A stretch of DNA of 38,039 nt from Gammaproteobacteria bacterium (GCA_016776875.1 JADHSN010000004.1:1-38039), one strand, 5' to 3'. Positions 1 to 9,453 are shown, numbered from the stretch's first letter. Notes: generated from the letters alone by a model not told the origin. Numbers and translations are program-made.

Positions 1-2
1 AT

Positions 3-1208
3 GTTGATGTCCTGATTATTGGATCAGGCTACACGGGACTTTGCACGGCATAGAAGACGGCGCGCGGCGGAAAAACGACACTGGTGATTGATGCAAACTA
101 GCCGGGTGGGGGCTGCAGTTCGAGAAATGGCGGACAAATTTCGACTGGAATAAAACCTGATTTTGACGTGCTTGCCAAAAATCATGGATCGCACACGGCT
201 TTCGAGGCGCACCGAGAAGGACTTCGGGCGATTGCCTCAATCGGTGATTTTATACAGGAAGAAGGAATCGATTGCGATTACCGGGTTTGTGGGCGATTTT
301 ATGGCGCCCACTCTCCCAAACACTTTGAAAAACTTAAACGTAAAATCAACGCGCAGCAGAAGGGCTTGGAAATCGATGCGCAGTTAGTGCAACGAAAGGA
401 TCAACATGAGGAGATAAGTTCAGATTTTTATCACGGCGGAATTATCCAAACGCAGTTTGCTTCTGTTGATCCTGCAGCCTACCATCAAGGCGTCCTCGGA
501 AAAGTGCGGGAAGCGGGGGCCCGTGTGGAGGGATTCACTGAAGCGCTTGCCGTGTCGAAGCGGTCAAAGGGTGCAGGTTTCGACGTTCAGACGTCACGTG
601 GTTTGGTTCGAGCTGGCGATGTTGTGGTGGCAACAAACGGCTATACATCCCGATTAACACCCTGGCTTAATCGACGGGTTTTTTCGATCGGGAGCTATAT
701 GATTGCGACAGAAGATCTTGGCGGCGATGTCGCCCGATCGCTGATACGCCGCGATCGCATGGTGGTGGACTCCCGCCGCATTGTTGTTTATTTTCGATTG
801 TCTCCCGATGGTCGGCGAATAATATTTGGGGGACGGGTATCTCTTAACGAGACTAATCCCCGGGTTAGCGCCCCCCGACTCCATAGGCACATGACTGCAA
901 TTTTTCCGCAACTCAGAACTGCGAAAATCAGTCACTCCTGGATGGGGTTTGTGGGTTGGACGTTCCAGCACATGCCGCATATTGGGCGACATGACGGTAT
1001 TTGGTACGCAATGGGGTATTGTGGATCAGGAGTTGCGCTTTCCACTTATTTCGGGACCAGGCTCGGTCAGCAAATCATGGGGCAAGAAGCGGGACGCACG
1101 GTGCTCTCTGACCTACCTTTTCGAACCCGCCCGGGCTACTACGGTAACCCATGGTTTTTGTCGGCTTCTGTCGGGTGGTATGGATTTTTAGATCGTCTTG
1201 GGATCTAG
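3..1208 (+). pseudogene. FAD-dependent amine oxidoreductase (DadA/PuuB type), disrupted by two in-frame TAG codons
   Basis: One continuous reading frame runs from the window edge to the TAG at 1206-1208. The start opens with a Rossmann dinucleotide-binding motif (VDVLIIGSGYTGLCTA) and continues through SSRNGGQISTGIKP, typical of DadA/PuuB-type flavoproteins that oxidise amino acids or polyamines. The C-terminal part, with PHIGRHDGIWYAMGYCGSGV, matches the FAD-closing segment of this family. The frame is interrupted by TAG at 51-53 and at 99-101, inside and just after the FAD-binding fold, with no frameshift. Translation restarting at GTG 168 would give 346 residues without the FAD-binding N-terminus, so an active enzyme is unlikely. 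Elsewhere in this window TAG ends normal genes (xerD, ccmH and this frame), so read-through is not expected. The true start lies before base 1. Sequencing error is the main alternative to decay. Confidence 0.75.
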
Positions 1209-1210
1209 CG

Positions 1211-2011
1211 TTAAAGAATAATTTCAAGAACAAATCGGGAGCCAAAATAACCCAGTGCCAGAAGGGTGAATCCCAGACCCGTCCAGACGATTGCGATCCG
1301 GCCTCGCCAACCGAGACATAGCCTTCCCAACACGAGTCCTAGAAGACTGATCCAGGCAAGCAGGGCGAGCACAGTATGATGGTTAAACAAAAAACTTTCG
1401 CCAAACATGTCATTAGAAGATAAAGCGCCACTGATCAAGGTAAGGGTCAAGAGACCAAAGCCAGAATAAACCATTTGAAATAAGGTGACTTCCATTGTCT
1501 GGATCGGGGGTAACGCCATATCAAGACTTAAGGATTGTTTTTGCTTCAGTCGCTTATCCTGAAAACCCAGTAAAAGCGCTTGTGCTAGCGCGAGACTTAA
1601 AAGGGCGTAGGCAAGCCCTGCGCCAACGACATGCATCAGTCCTGCTGCCCCCCCGAGTTGGGATAGGTAAGTCGGGCCCGGCATCCACCAGCCAACGGCG
1701 ACCGCGCTGAATGCGATCGGTAAAACGAGCAATCCCAGCGAATAAATAGGTTGAAAACAACGAACAATAAGAAACAAAGTGACAATTAAAAATACAATCA
1801 GGGAAAGTGTTGTGCCGAGGGCCAAATTAGGTGTTTCCTCAAGCAGAATCGGGGGTGCGAGCGTTAACCCGTGAGCCATAACAGCAAGATAGGTCAGCAT
1901 GATTTCAAAGGGGCGTGAGGCAGATTTTTTCTGGCTGGAAAGCGCTCGGAGCAAAAGGATCCAAGCACCAAGATACAGCGCCATTGCAGAAAAATTAATT
2001 AAATGAATCAT
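1211..2011 (-). CDS. ypjD: YpjD-like CcsA-family inner membrane protein
   Basis: 266 residues with about eight hydrophobic segments. It shows the YpjD/CcsA pattern: a central segment with HVVGAGLAYALLSLALAQ followed by LGFQDKRLK, and a C-terminal GWRGRIAIVWTGLGF then YFGSRFVLEIIL. This family belongs to the cytochrome c assembly (CcsA/HemX-like) superfamily; the exact role of YpjD is not established. It is divergent from ffh, the arrangement seen in many Gammaproteobacteria, which supports the name. The 173-bp gap to ffh must hold the promoters of both genes. It ends 2 bases from the end of the oxidoreductase remnant, convergently. Confidence 0.85.
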   Translation of the reverse strand: MIHLINFSAMALYLGAWILLLRALSSQKKSASRPFEIMLTYLAVMAHGLTLAPPILLEETPNLALGTTLSLIVFLIVTLFLIVRCFQPIYSLGLLVLPIAFSAVAVGWWMPGPTYLSQLGGAAGLMHVVGAGLAYALLSLALAQALLLGFQDKRLKQKQSLSLDMALPPIQTMEVTLFQMVYSGFGLLTLTLISGALSSNDMFGESFLFNHHTVLALLAWISLLGLVLGRLCLGWRGRIAIVWTGLGFTLLALGYFGSRFVLEIIL

Positions 2012-2184
2012 GTGAGTTTGGAATTAAAGGCGATAAGTTTTCGAACGATGGATTAGGGTGAAGCGACCGTGGGTGTAAAATAGTGTTTGGTTTAAGGATT
2101 AAGTTTAGCGTATGCGTTCAATGTAGGCGTTTCGCAATACATTAACCTAATTCATATTTTATTTAAAACGGGCATGATTATCGT

Positions 2185-3552
2185 ATGTTCTCTCAATTAG
2201 GCGATCGTTTAAAAGCAACGTTTAAGGATCTCACGGGTCGTGGAAGATTAAGCGACGAAAACATTAGTGAAGCATTGCGCGAAGTCCGAATCGCATTGCT
2301 TGAGGCTGATGTTGCGTTACCTGTCGTCAAGGGCTTTCTCGAAGAGGTGAAGATTCGTGCCGTTGGCGCTGAGGTCCTGACCAGTCTGACCCCTGGACAA
2401 GCCTTCATCAAGATTGTCAACGAAGAGTTGGTGAACTTGATGGGCGCTGCGAACGAGCGCCTCAATCTTGCGGCTCGTCCACCTGCTGTGGTGTTACTTG
2501 CCGGTCTTCAGGGCGCTGGTAAGACAACCACCGCAGCAAAGCTCGCTTATCTTCTTTCAACGCAGGAAAAAAAACGTGTCTTGCTCACCAGTGTTGATAT
2601 TTACAGACCGGCCGCGATTGAGCAACTTCGACAACTATCCGTTCAAGTAAATGTCGATTTTTTGAATGAAGGCGAGACACCGAAGGCAATCGCAGAGCGC
2701 GCGCTCGAGCACGCAAAAGTAAAAGCCCACGACGTCTTAATCATCGATACGGCAGGTCGGCTGCATGTCGATGACGAGATGATGGATGAGTTACGCGCGT
2801 TGCATGACGTCGTAAGTCCAATTGAGACCTTGTTCGTGGTCGACAGTATGACGGGACAAGATGCGGTTCGCAGTGCTGCCGCTTTTGATCAAGCACTTTC
2901 ACTGACAGGCGTCATTCTAACGAAAGCAGATGGCGATGCTCGGGGCGGCGCTGCACTTTCGATCCGTCAGGTGACGGGAAAGCCGATTAAGTTTCTTGGC
3001 ATGGGGGAATCCACAGAGGCACTTGAGCCTTTCTACCCAGATCGGGTGGCATCTCGAATTTTGGGAATGGGAGATGTTGTCGGCCTGGTTGAGGAGGTTC
3101 AGCGTAATGTCGACCAGGAAAAAGCTCGGAAAATCTCGGCGAAATTAAAAAAGGGGAAAGGGTTTGATTTTGAGGACTTTCGAGAGCAACTTCTTCAGGT
3201 CGAGAATATGGGTGGACTCGGTGGCCTGATGGATAAACTCCCTGGCGCATCCAATTTGCCCGCAGCGGTCAAAAATCAGGCCATGGGCGGGGAGACGACT
3301 CGCCTCATTGCGATCATTAATTCAATGACACCCCATGAGCGATTGTTTCCAGCCGTGATGAAAGGCTCCCGTAAGCGGCGAATTGCTGCGGGTTCCGGAA
3401 CGCAGGTCCAAGACGTCAATCGACTGCTAAAACAGTTCGCCCAAATGCAGAAAATGATGAAAAAAATGAAAGGCAAAGGGGGAATGTCAAAAATGCTTGG
3501 TCAATTAAAGGGGATGGGCGGGCCTGGCGGGGCTGGGTTTCCGTTTCAATAA
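2185..3552 (+). CDS. ffh: Signal recognition particle protein Ffh (SRP54 GTPase)
   Basis: 455 residues, the usual family length. Ffh binds 4.5S RNA and the signal sequences of nascent membrane proteins and delivers ribosomes to FtsY. The N domain spans about residues 1-95. The G domain carries the P-loop GLQGAGKTT (107-115), DTAGR (188-192) and TKADGDARGG (246-255). The C-terminal M domain (from about 300) ends in a methionine- and lysine-rich tail (QMQKMMKKMKGKGG) suited to signal-peptide and RNA binding. The ATG at 2185 gives the canonical MFSQLGDRL start. The 173-bp upstream gap is AT-rich near the start (2140-2170) and probably contains the promoter, but no clear -35/-10 pair could be chosen. 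It is followed by rpsP after 79 bp. Confidence 0.98.
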   Translation: MFSQLGDRLKATFKDLTGRGRLSDENISEALREVRIALLEADVALPVVKGFLEEVKIRAVGAEVLTSLTPGQAFIKIVNEELVNLMGAANERLNLAARPPAVVLLAGLQGAGKTTTAAKLAYLLSTQEKKRVLLTSVDIYRPAAIEQLRQLSVQVNVDFLNEGETPKAIAERALEHAKVKAHDVLIIDTAGRLHVDDEMMDELRALHDVVSPIETLFVVDSMTGQDAVRSAAAFDQALSLTGVILTKADGDARGGAALSIRQVTGKPIKFLGMGESTEALEPFYPDRVASRILGMGDVVGLVEEVQRNVDQEKARKISAKLKKGKGFDFEDFREQLLQVENMGGLGGLMDKLPGASNLPAAVKNQAMGGETTRLIAIINSMTPHERLFPAVMKGSRKRRIAAGSGTQVQDVNRLLKQFAQMQKMMKKMKGKGGMSKMLGQLKGMGGPGGAGFPFQ

Positions 3553-3587
3553 AAGCGGGCTAGCAAGAACAGTTCAAGGATTTTCTA

Positions 3588-3596
3588 TGGTAAAAT
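3588..3596 (+). promoter_or_regulatory. Putative extended -10 promoter of rpsP operon
   Basis: TGG-TAAAAT (TG at 3588-3589, hexamer 3591-3596) is followed by a GC-rich discriminator, CCGCGCG. A start near 3603 would leave a 29-nt leader before rpsP. No good -35 is visible, consistent with an extended -10 promoter. The 16-base string at 3585-3600 is nearly identical to one in front of the tRNA-Glu gene on the other strand (14 of 16), which supports both. Confidence 0.45.
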
Positions 3597-3631
3597 CCGC
3601 GCGATTAAACGATTTTTAGAGGATTTTGTTC

Positions 3632-3883
3632 ATGGTGACCATACGGCTCGCCCGCGGCGGCTCAAAGAAGCGGCCTTTTTACTCAATTGTAGTATCTGAT
3701 CGACGACGTCAGCCACGCGGTCGTTTCATTGAAAGGATTGGTTTCTTTAATCCAATGGCAGCTGAAAGCGAAGAGTCGTTACGTCTTGATCGCGAGCGAG
3801 CAGATTTCTGGATTAGTCAGGGTGCCCAACCATCAGAGCGCGTTGCCAGTCTGTTGAAAAATATGGAAGCATCAGCGGCGTAA
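3632..3883 (+). CDS. rpsP: 30S ribosomal protein S16
   Basis: 83 residues beginning [17 protein letters not shown], the signature N-terminus of bacterial S16, which stabilises the 16S rRNA 5' domain during 30S assembly. The ATG at 3632 is chosen over the in-frame TTG at 3626 because it gives the conserved start and sits about 9 bases after the AGAGGA ribosome-binding site (3617-3622). It is the first gene of the rpsP-rimM-trmD-rplS cluster; rimM follows after 33 bp. Confidence 0.98.
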   Translation: MVTIRLARGGSKKRPFYSIVVSDRRRQPRGRFIERIGFFNPMAAESEESLRLDRERADFWISQGAQPSERVASLLKNMEASAA

Positions 3884-3916
3884 TCGGTTTCTGCTCCCTT
3901 TTGATGGAGCAAATTC

Positions 3917-4426
3917 ATGACCGGGCAAAAAACTAAACCGCTGATTCTTGGAAAAATTAGCGGGGTGTTTGGCGTAAAGGGCTGGGTCAAAATTTTCGAC
4001 TATTCCCGCCACCGAGGCGATATTTTAAATCACCCTCGCTGGTTGTTAGGCCATGAGCCAAATTGGGCCGAACGCCGCGTTGAGGTCGGTCAGGTGCACG
4101 GAAAAACCGTGATTGCAAAACTTGTGGATTGCGACGACAGGGATGATGCAGAAAAGCTCAGGGGGATAGAAGTTGCAGTATATCCGGATTGGCTAATCGC
4201 AACAGAGCCTGGAGAGTTTTACTGGTTTCAATTGCAGGGCCTGGAGGTTTTTAATCTTGATAGCGAGCCACTTGGGAAAGTGACAAGCTTGATAGAGACA
4301 GGGGCGAATGATGTGTTGGTTGTGAAGGGTGATCAGGAGCGACTTATTCCCTACACGAAGAATGCGGTCAAACATGTTGACCTGGACAATGAAAGGATTA
4401 CTGTCGACTGGAGTGTTGATTTTTGA
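3917..4426 (+). CDS. rimM: Ribosome maturation factor RimM
   Basis: 169 residues, normal length. The N-terminal RimM domain shows LGKISGVFGVKGWVKIF, and the C-terminal PRC-barrel part shows GEFYWFQLQGLEVFN and TGANDVLVV followed by RLIPYTKNAVKHVDL. RimM helps 16S rRNA 3'-domain processing and S19/S13 assembly. The ATG at 3917 follows TGGAGC (3904-3909). It sits between rpsP and trmD, as in other Gammaproteobacteria, and is presumably co-transcribed with them. Confidence 0.97.
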   Translation: MTGQKTKPLILGKISGVFGVKGWVKIFDYSRHRGDILNHPRWLLGHEPNWAERRVEVGQVHGKTVIAKLVDCDDRDDAEKLRGIEVAVYPDWLIATEPGEFYWFQLQGLEVFNLDSEPLGKVTSLIETGANDVLVVKGDQERLIPYTKNAVKHVDLDNERITVDWSVDF

Positions 4427-4462
4427 CAATCAGGTAAACGGCCATCCCATGGACGGAAAAAA

Positions 4463-5218
4463 GTGCGAATAGATGTGGTGACCATTTTCCCGCAGATGTT
4501 CCAGGCCGTTGAAAATTGCGGCATGTCGAGGGTCGCTATCGAAAAAGGACATTTGGAACTTGGATTCTGGGATCCCCGAGATTACGCTGAAGATAGTTAT
4601 CGAAGAATAGATGATCGTCCTTATGGTGGGGGGCCAGGGATGGTCATGCAAGCGCCGCAGGTGACTCGTGCCCTAAGGGCGGCAAAGTCACAAGCGAGTG
4701 GAAAAGTTGTTTATTTGAGCCCCCAGGGGCGGACGTTGACTCAAGAAAGGGTTCGCGAGTTTGCGGGAGGACCAAACCTTGTGTTGCTGGCAGGACGATA
4801 CGAGGGGATTGATCAGCGAGTACTTGATGCAGAGGTGGACGAGGAAATATCGATTGGAGATTATGTGGTTGCGGGGGGAGAACTGCCTGCAATGGTATTA
4901 ATTGAAGCAATGGTTCGATGTTTGCCAGGTGTACTGGGGAATCACGAATCCATTGATGCTGAATCTTTCAGCAATGGTTTGCTTGACTGGCCGCATTACA
5001 CGCGACCGGAAGAGTTTGAGGATCGGTCGGTGCCCTCTGAGTTACTTGGCGGAGATCATGACAAGATCAGGCGTTGGCGGTTAAAGCAGGCTCTGGGCCA
5101 AACTTGGTTACGGCGACCTGATCTTTTAAAAGATAAACATTTAAGCGATGAAGAAGCATCTCTTTTAAGAGAGTTTAAGATTCAAACTTTGGAACAAGGA
5201 CAGGAGAGTTCCCAATGA
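4463..5218 (+). CDS. trmD: tRNA (guanine37-N1)-methyltransferase TrmD
   Basis: 251 residues. TrmD methylates G37 next to the anticodon using S-adenosylmethionine and prevents +1 frameshifting. Visible family features are the start [25 protein letters not shown], the trefoil-knot SAM-binding segment [13 protein letters not shown], and [20 protein letters not shown], then the C-terminal helical domain with YTRPEEF. The start is a GTG (4463) giving the conserved N-terminus; no in-frame ATG lies nearby. The stop overlaps the rplS start by 4 bases (ATGA), implying translational coupling. Confidence 0.98.
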   Translation: MRIDVVTIFPQMFQAVENCGMSRVAIEKGHLELGFWDPRDYAEDSYRRIDDRPYGGGPGMVMQAPQVTRALRAAKSQASGKVVYLSPQGRTLTQERVREFAGGPNLVLLAGRYEGIDQRVLDAEVDEEISIGDYVVAGGELPAMVLIEAMVRCLPGVLGNHESIDAESFSNGLLDWPHYTRPEEFEDRSVPSELLGGDHDKIRRWRLKQALGQTWLRRPDLLKDKHLSDEEASLLREFKIQTLEQGQESSQ

Positions 5219-5562
5219 CAAGTATCATTCAACAGTTGGAAAATGAGCAGTTGAAACCGGAGATTCCGGAGTTTTCGCCGGGGGACACCGTGCGAGTCCA
5301 GGTAAAAGTGAAAGAAGGTACGCGTGAGCGTCTTCAGGCGTTTGAGGGCGTTGTCATTGCGATAAAAAATCGCGGGCTCAACTCTTCTTTTACGGTTCGC
5401 AAGATGTCATATGGCGAAGGGGTAGAGCGGGTGTTTCAGACGCATAGCCCGCTTGTGGCGGATATTGAAGTTCGTCGCCGAGGAGATGTTCGCCGGGCAA
5501 AGCTTTATTACCTGAGAGGTCGCACCGGAAAATCAGCCCGAATCCGGGAAAAAATCGCTTAA
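5215..5562 (+). CDS. rplS: 50S ribosomal protein L19
   Basis: 115 residues matching L19, which sits at the 30S-50S interface: [32 protein letters not shown] and the C-terminal [21 protein letters not shown]. The ATG overlaps the trmD stop (ATGA), with AGGAGAG at 5202-5208 as ribosome-binding site. It is the last gene of the ribosomal cluster; a strong hairpin follows 11 bases after the stop. Confidence 0.98.
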   Translation: MTSIIQQLENEQLKPEIPEFSPGDTVRVQVKVKEGTRERLQAFEGVVIAIKNRGLNSSFTVRKMSYGEGVERVFQTHSPLVADIEVRRRGDVRRAKLYYLRGRTGKSARIREKIA

Positions 5563-5573
5563 GCGCCTAATAT

Positions 5574-5600
5574 GCCCATCAACTTTCGCAGTTGATGGGC
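5574..5600 (+). terminator. Perfect 11-bp hairpin after rplS
   Basis: GCCCATCAACT (5574-5584), 5-base loop TTCGC, AGTTGATGGGC (5590-5600): a perfect inverted repeat starting 11 bases after the rplS stop. The position suggests the end of the ribosomal operon. No T-run follows (CTCATC), so it may be an attenuator or an RNA-stabilising stem rather than a strong intrinsic terminator, letting some transcription reach the TPR-xerD pair. Confidence 0.55.
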
Positions 5601-5651
5601 CTCATCTTGGATCGGTGCCGATCAGAACCGTTGTTCGTGGACCGACTATTA

Positions 5652-7589
5652 ATGTCTCGCATAATGCTCCGGCGATTCACCAAGTTATCCGCAGTGATTT
5701 TGCGGATCATTGTGATTTTGTCTCCTTTATTGTCAGGGTTCATTAAACCCGCCCTTTCAGACGTTGCCATATCTACCTCCCCTCAAGCTGAGATCGCAGG
5801 TCCAGAGCCCCAGTTAGATTTTCAAACATTATTTAATTTCAACGAAGATTCGTCTACCGTCGACACGGATGCATCAGTCGAAATTAGAGGTTACATTGAT
5901 CGATTCGGGACTGATCTTGAAGATTTGTCTGCGACGCAATTGAATTCGGCTGGTCTAAGCCAACTCCAACTGTTTTTGGTTGATCAACTACCGCTTAGTT
6001 CAGATCAAAACTCTCGCGACCGACAATTCAAGCGCTGGCAACTATTAGAACAGCAAGCCGATTATCGGGAATTACATCAACAGTTGTGGCGAGTGTTTCT
6101 TGATGATAAGAGTCCAATCAAAACTGAAGTAGGTATTCGATTGGCCAGTTCAATATTGAAATATGGCCATCCTTCAGAGGCTCGAGATGTTTATCGCAGA
6201 CTTCTTGCTTGGCCTGACATTCAGGAGGGCGTCATCCGCCAGGCTCGTTATGGAATTATTCAGACTTTTTTTGCGCAGGAATATTTCGAAGACGCGAGCT
6301 TAGCGGCACACACTTTTGAAACCGCTTACCGCCCAGACCAGCCTTCCTGGAAATTACTCAAGGCCCAGATCGCGATTTCGCTGGATCAACCGAACGAAGC
6401 GATAGCCAGTCTCAGTGGCGTTGTGTCCCCGACTGCAGATTTATGGCGGACATTTGCGCAATGGCTAAATTCCGATCTTTCGGATCCTGAGGCGCTACAT
6501 CAACTTGGCCTCATCTCGGTCCCCTCGGCTAATCGAAACTTAAAAGTGCTTCGGCAGGCAATGATTGCTCAAATTGGGGTTTCATCCGAGTACGCTGAAT
6601 TAAGGGCGAGGGCGATTGAGTTTCTCATCAAATCGGAAGCACCGGTTCCGTCTTTTTTCAATTTCGATTTGAAGCCGAGTCTTTTGGCCGCTTATGCTGA
6701 TATAGCGGAGAATGTCCTTAAGAATCGCGGTATTAAAAAAACGGAAAAGGATCGCGCGTGGCGACTTGTTCTCCATGGGAAAAATATAGACATCTTGCAC
6801 CGTCGGGCTCTGGGAATTTTTTTAAACCGGGTGTCAAACGATTCAGAAGAGTCGTTCACGTCATATGAGTGGCTGGTTGAGAATTGTGCAGAAGATGGTT
6901 CTGATTTTTTATTACCGGTTTTTTTTGGCGAAGAAGGTATTCTTGAAAAATTTCAGAATCTGGATGATGGCGTTTTAGTTCTTTTGGTAGATTGGGCGCT
7001 CCGACAATCCGACGTTGCGTTGGCAGCTAATCTTCAATCCCATATTGATTCGCCTCCCCCCGGCATAAATATCGATGCTTGGACGCTTCGTTCCGCAAGA
7101 ATTCAGGTGCTGGGCGGTAATCCAGAACTGGGTGCGAGCCAGTTAGTCACGTGGTTTTCCGCCGCTGAAAAATTATCTCGGGGAAGTCTCGATCGGGCGA
7201 TGCAGATCGTATTCGATTTACAGTTTCTTGGGGAGCATGAGATTGTAATCCAGTTATTTAGGGAAATGGCACATTTAATTCGCACGGCAGAGCAAAAAAA
7301 GGAGTTTTTCTATTGGATGGCCCAATCATGGGCGGGTCTCGGTGATTATCCGCGCGCAGCGATTTACTATCTCGAATCCGCAAGTTTGACTGGAGAGTCT
7401 GACCTGTTGTGGCGTCAAAGCGCATTTTATAAAGCAGGCCAGTCGCTTGAAGACGCCAGCTATTATAGTGATGCGAAAAAGGTCTACACGATGTTGTTGG
7501 GGAACTCATCGGATCCAAAGATGTTGGCCAAGTTACAGTACCGGCTCGCCCAGATTCAACTTGCCGAAATACATCGGGACAAACCATGA
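5652..7589 (+). CDS. Exported TPR-like helical repeat protein, function unknown
   Basis: About 645 residues from the ATG at 5652. In-frame ATGs at 5592 and 5595 fall inside the hairpin after rplS and would add a non-signal-like extension, so 5652 (or 5664) is preferred. The N-terminus (MLRRFTKLSAVILRIIVILSPLLSG) is a signal peptide or single membrane anchor. The rest is largely helical with TPR-like periodicity, clearest near the C-terminus in AAIYYLESASL and DAKKVYTMLLG, and in ARDVYRRLLAW earlier on. No catalytic motif was found. The stop overlaps the xerD start by 4 bases (ATGA). A periplasmic or membrane-attached scaffold role fits; the specific function is unknown. Confidence 0.8.
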   Translation: MSRIMLRRFTKLSAVILRIIVILSPLLSGFIKPALSDVAISTSPQAEIAGPEPQLDFQTLFNFNEDSSTVDTDASVEIRGYIDRFGTDLEDLSATQLNSAGLSQLQLFLVDQLPLSSDQNSRDRQFKRWQLLEQQADYRELHQQLWRVFLDDKSPIKTEVGIRLASSILKYGHPSEARDVYRRLLAWPDIQEGVIRQARYGIIQTFFAQEYFEDASLAAHTFETAYRPDQPSWKLLKAQIAISLDQPNEAIASLSGVVSPTADLWRTFAQWLNSDLSDPEALHQLGLISVPSANRNLKVLRQAMIAQIGVSSEYAELRARAIEFLIKSEAPVPSFFNFDLKPSLLAAYADIAENVLKNRGIKKTEKDRAWRLVLHGKNIDILHRRALGIFLNRVSNDSEESFTSYEWLVENCAEDGSDFLLPVFFGEEGILEKFQNLDDGVLVLLVDWALRQSDVALAANLQSHIDSPPPGINIDAWTLRSARIQVLGGNPELGASQLVTWFSAAEKLSRGSLDRAMQIVFDLQFLGEHEIVIQLFREMAHLIRTAEQKKEFFYWMAQSWAGLGDYPRAAIYYLESASLTGESDLLWRQSAFYKAGQSLEDASYYSDAKKVYTMLLGNSSDPKMLAKLQYRLAQIQLAEIHRDKP

Positions 7590-8488
7590 CAGGCGATGAC
7601 CGTTCCGCAGGCCTAATTGACCAATTTCTTGATGCGGCCTGGCTCGAGTCTGGCTTGAGCGCTAATACCCTCGCGGCGTATCGGTCTGATCTTTCGGCAT
7701 TTAACAGATGGTGTGATGGAAAAATTGATGTCTTAGATAAGGTGAGTCGAGCTGATCTATTGAATTACTTAGCGGCAAACGTTTATGCCGGACTCAGCGC
7801 AAGATCGTCGGCTCGCCGATTATCAACTCTCAGACGTTTTTACCAATATCTTCTGAGAGAGGGTCTTATTGTCCTCGATCCTACTTCGGACATTCGATCT
7901 CCGGCCCAAGGTCGACCCCTACCTAAGGCAATGACCGAGACAGCGGTCGAAAAGCTTTTAGGTGCGCCTTCGGAAGGGACCGCACTATCACTTAGAGATC
8001 GCTCAATGCTTGAAACGATGTATTCAAGTGGGTTGCGGGTGTCTGAATTAGTGAAGCTCAATTTAAACCAACTCGACTTGAATACGGGTTTGATTCGAAT
8101 TGTGGGAAAAGGCGGCAAAGAAAGAATTGTACCGCTTGGAGATGAGGCAGCCGATTGTTTGCAGCGTTATCTAGAAATCGGACGCCCTGAGCTTCTCGGC
8201 GATCACAAAAGTGATGGCGTTTTTCTGACCCGACGAGGGCATCCGATGACCCGCCAGGCGTTCTGGCAACTGATCAAACGGTATGCGGTTAGGGCAGGGA
8301 TCACAACCGATATCTCCCCACACACCTTACGGCACGCCTTCGCAACACATTTGCTGAATCATGGGGCGGATCTTCGGAGTGTCCAAATGCTACTGGGACA
8401 CTCTGACCTTTCAACCACCCAGATTTACACCCATGTTGCTCGCGCTCGACTCCAGTCTCTTCACAGCGCACATCATCCCCGGGGATAG
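7586..8488 (+). CDS. xerD: Tyrosine recombinase XerD
   Basis: 300 residues, typical length. XerD with XerC resolves chromosome dimers at dif under FtsK control. The N-terminal SAM-like DNA-binding domain spans about 1-105. The catalytic residues of the family are visible: R151 (SGLRVSEL), K175 (GKGGKER), H246 and R249 (SPHTLRHAFATH), H272 (LGHSDLSTTQ) and nucleophile Y281 (IYTHV). The C-terminal LQSLHSAHHPRG resembles XerD more than XerC. It starts at an ATGA overlap with the upstream TPR-like gene and lies just downstream of the rplS cluster, as in pseudomonads. Confidence 0.95.
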   Translation: MTGDDRSAGLIDQFLDAAWLESGLSANTLAAYRSDLSAFNRWCDGKIDVLDKVSRADLLNYLAANVYAGLSARSSARRLSTLRRFYQYLLREGLIVLDPTSDIRSPAQGRPLPKAMTETAVEKLLGAPSEGTALSLRDRSMLETMYSSGLRVSELVKLNLNQLDLNTGLIRIVGKGGKERIVPLGDEAADCLQRYLEIGRPELLGDHKSDGVFLTRRGHPMTRQAFWQLIKRYAVRAGITTDISPHTLRHAFATHLLNHGADLRSVQMLLGHSDLSTTQIYTHVARARLQSLHSAHHPRG

Positions 8489-8501
8489 GGAACGAGGATC
8501 A

Positions 8502-9371
8502 TTAGTGTAGTGCGCGAGCAAGCTGTCGTCGATAAGAGGACACTCGGGAGTCAGCCGGATTAAGACTTTCAAATAATTGGACTAAGGTCTCCCTAGCTTC
8601 TTCAGCTTGCACCGACTCCCGGGCGCGCTGAATGATCTCGATGAGCGCTTGAACTCCATCATCAACGCTATCTTCACCCTGAAGTAACGCCTGACCCCAC
8701 TCAAGCCGCACATCCAAATTGTTAGGATCCCCATTAACTTTTTTTTCGATCATAGTTGCATCGACCTTGGTTCCAAGGCGTAATGCAAGATTCACTTGGG
8801 CGCGAATTCTTTTTATTTCGGCTTCGTAAGTGGTGTTCAGGGGTAAACCTGATAGCGCTTCAGAAGCAGAATGTGGATCGTTTGCCTTGAGTTGATATGC
8901 TGCGAGACTTAACAATAGTTTCGGATAGTTCGGATTTTCAACTCGAGCATTTTTTAATACCGAAATGGCATGGTCGATGTCGCCCTCGCCAGCTAACTGG
9001 TCAGCTTTATTAATTTCGGCATCGGCCGGATGATCCACATACCGATCAATAATTTCTTTAATCTGGGGTTCTGGCAGAACACCCATGAATTCATCAACTA
9101 CTTGTCCATGCCTGAAGATTTTGACCGTCGGCAGGCTCCGTATTTCGTAAGTGGCCGAAAGCTCTTTTTCCGACTCAGTGTCTATCTTGGCGACAAAAAA
9201 CCCACCTTGATATTCGAGTGCCAATTTATCCAGAATCGGCATCAACATCTTGCAAGGATTGCACCAGTCTGCCCAGAAATCGACTAAAACAGGTATCGAG
9301 TCTGAACGTTGCAAGACTTCTACTGCAAAGTCATCACTCTGAACGCTGGCGATGAAAGGGTTTTCGATCAT
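8502..9371 (-). CDS. cnoX: Thioredoxin-TPR co-chaperone CnoX (YbbN)
   Basis: 289 residues from the ATG at 9371. A longer in-frame start at 9452 adds a basic extension absent from the family and overlaps an intergenic inverted repeat. The N-terminal thioredoxin domain (about 1-110) has WADWCNPCKM with C37 and C40, and the cis-proline motif SLPTV. The C-terminal part is a TPR-like region (ADQLAGEGDIDHAISVLKNA and following). CnoX/YbbN proteins hold unfolded clients and protect cysteines; E. coli YbbN lacks the redox motif, while this one keeps a full CxxC and so may be redox active. It converges with xerD. Confidence 0.88.
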   Translation of the reverse strand: MIENPFIASVQSDDFAVEVLQRSDSIPVLVDFWADWCNPCKMLMPILDKLALEYQGGFFVAKIDTESEKELSATYEIRSLPTVKIFRHGQVVDEFMGVLPEPQIKEIIDRYVDHPADAEINKADQLAGEGDIDHAISVLKNARVENPNYPKLLLSLAAYQLKANDPHSASEALSGLPLNTTYEAEIKRIRAQVNLALRLGTKVDATMIEKKVNGDPNNLDVRLEWGQALLQGEDSVDDGVQALIEIIQRARESVQAEEARETLVQLFESLNPADSRVSSYRRQLARALH

Positions 9372-9453
9372 GGCGCTATTTTCTAACAATAGTCGGGCCG
9401 AGAAAAGCCTGATCAGGAAAAAAGATACCCGATCCGCTTTGCGCTGGAGCATG

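Noticed and set aside
3-110. Possible pyrrolysine or amber suppression explaining the two TAG codons, given an MttB-family gene nearby
   Set aside because: The MttB-like gene has no in-frame TAG, no pyl genes are visible, and TAG serves as the normal stop for xerD, ccmH and this same frame.
654-992. 112-residue minus-strand frame opposite the oxidoreductase
   Set aside because: It lies wholly opposite a frame with strong family conservation and shows no recognisable features or ribosome-binding site.
9372-9452. Longer N-terminus for CnoX starting at 9452
   Set aside because: The extension is basic and unlike the family, and the start codon lies in the intergenic inverted-repeat region; the ATG at 9371 gives the expected start.
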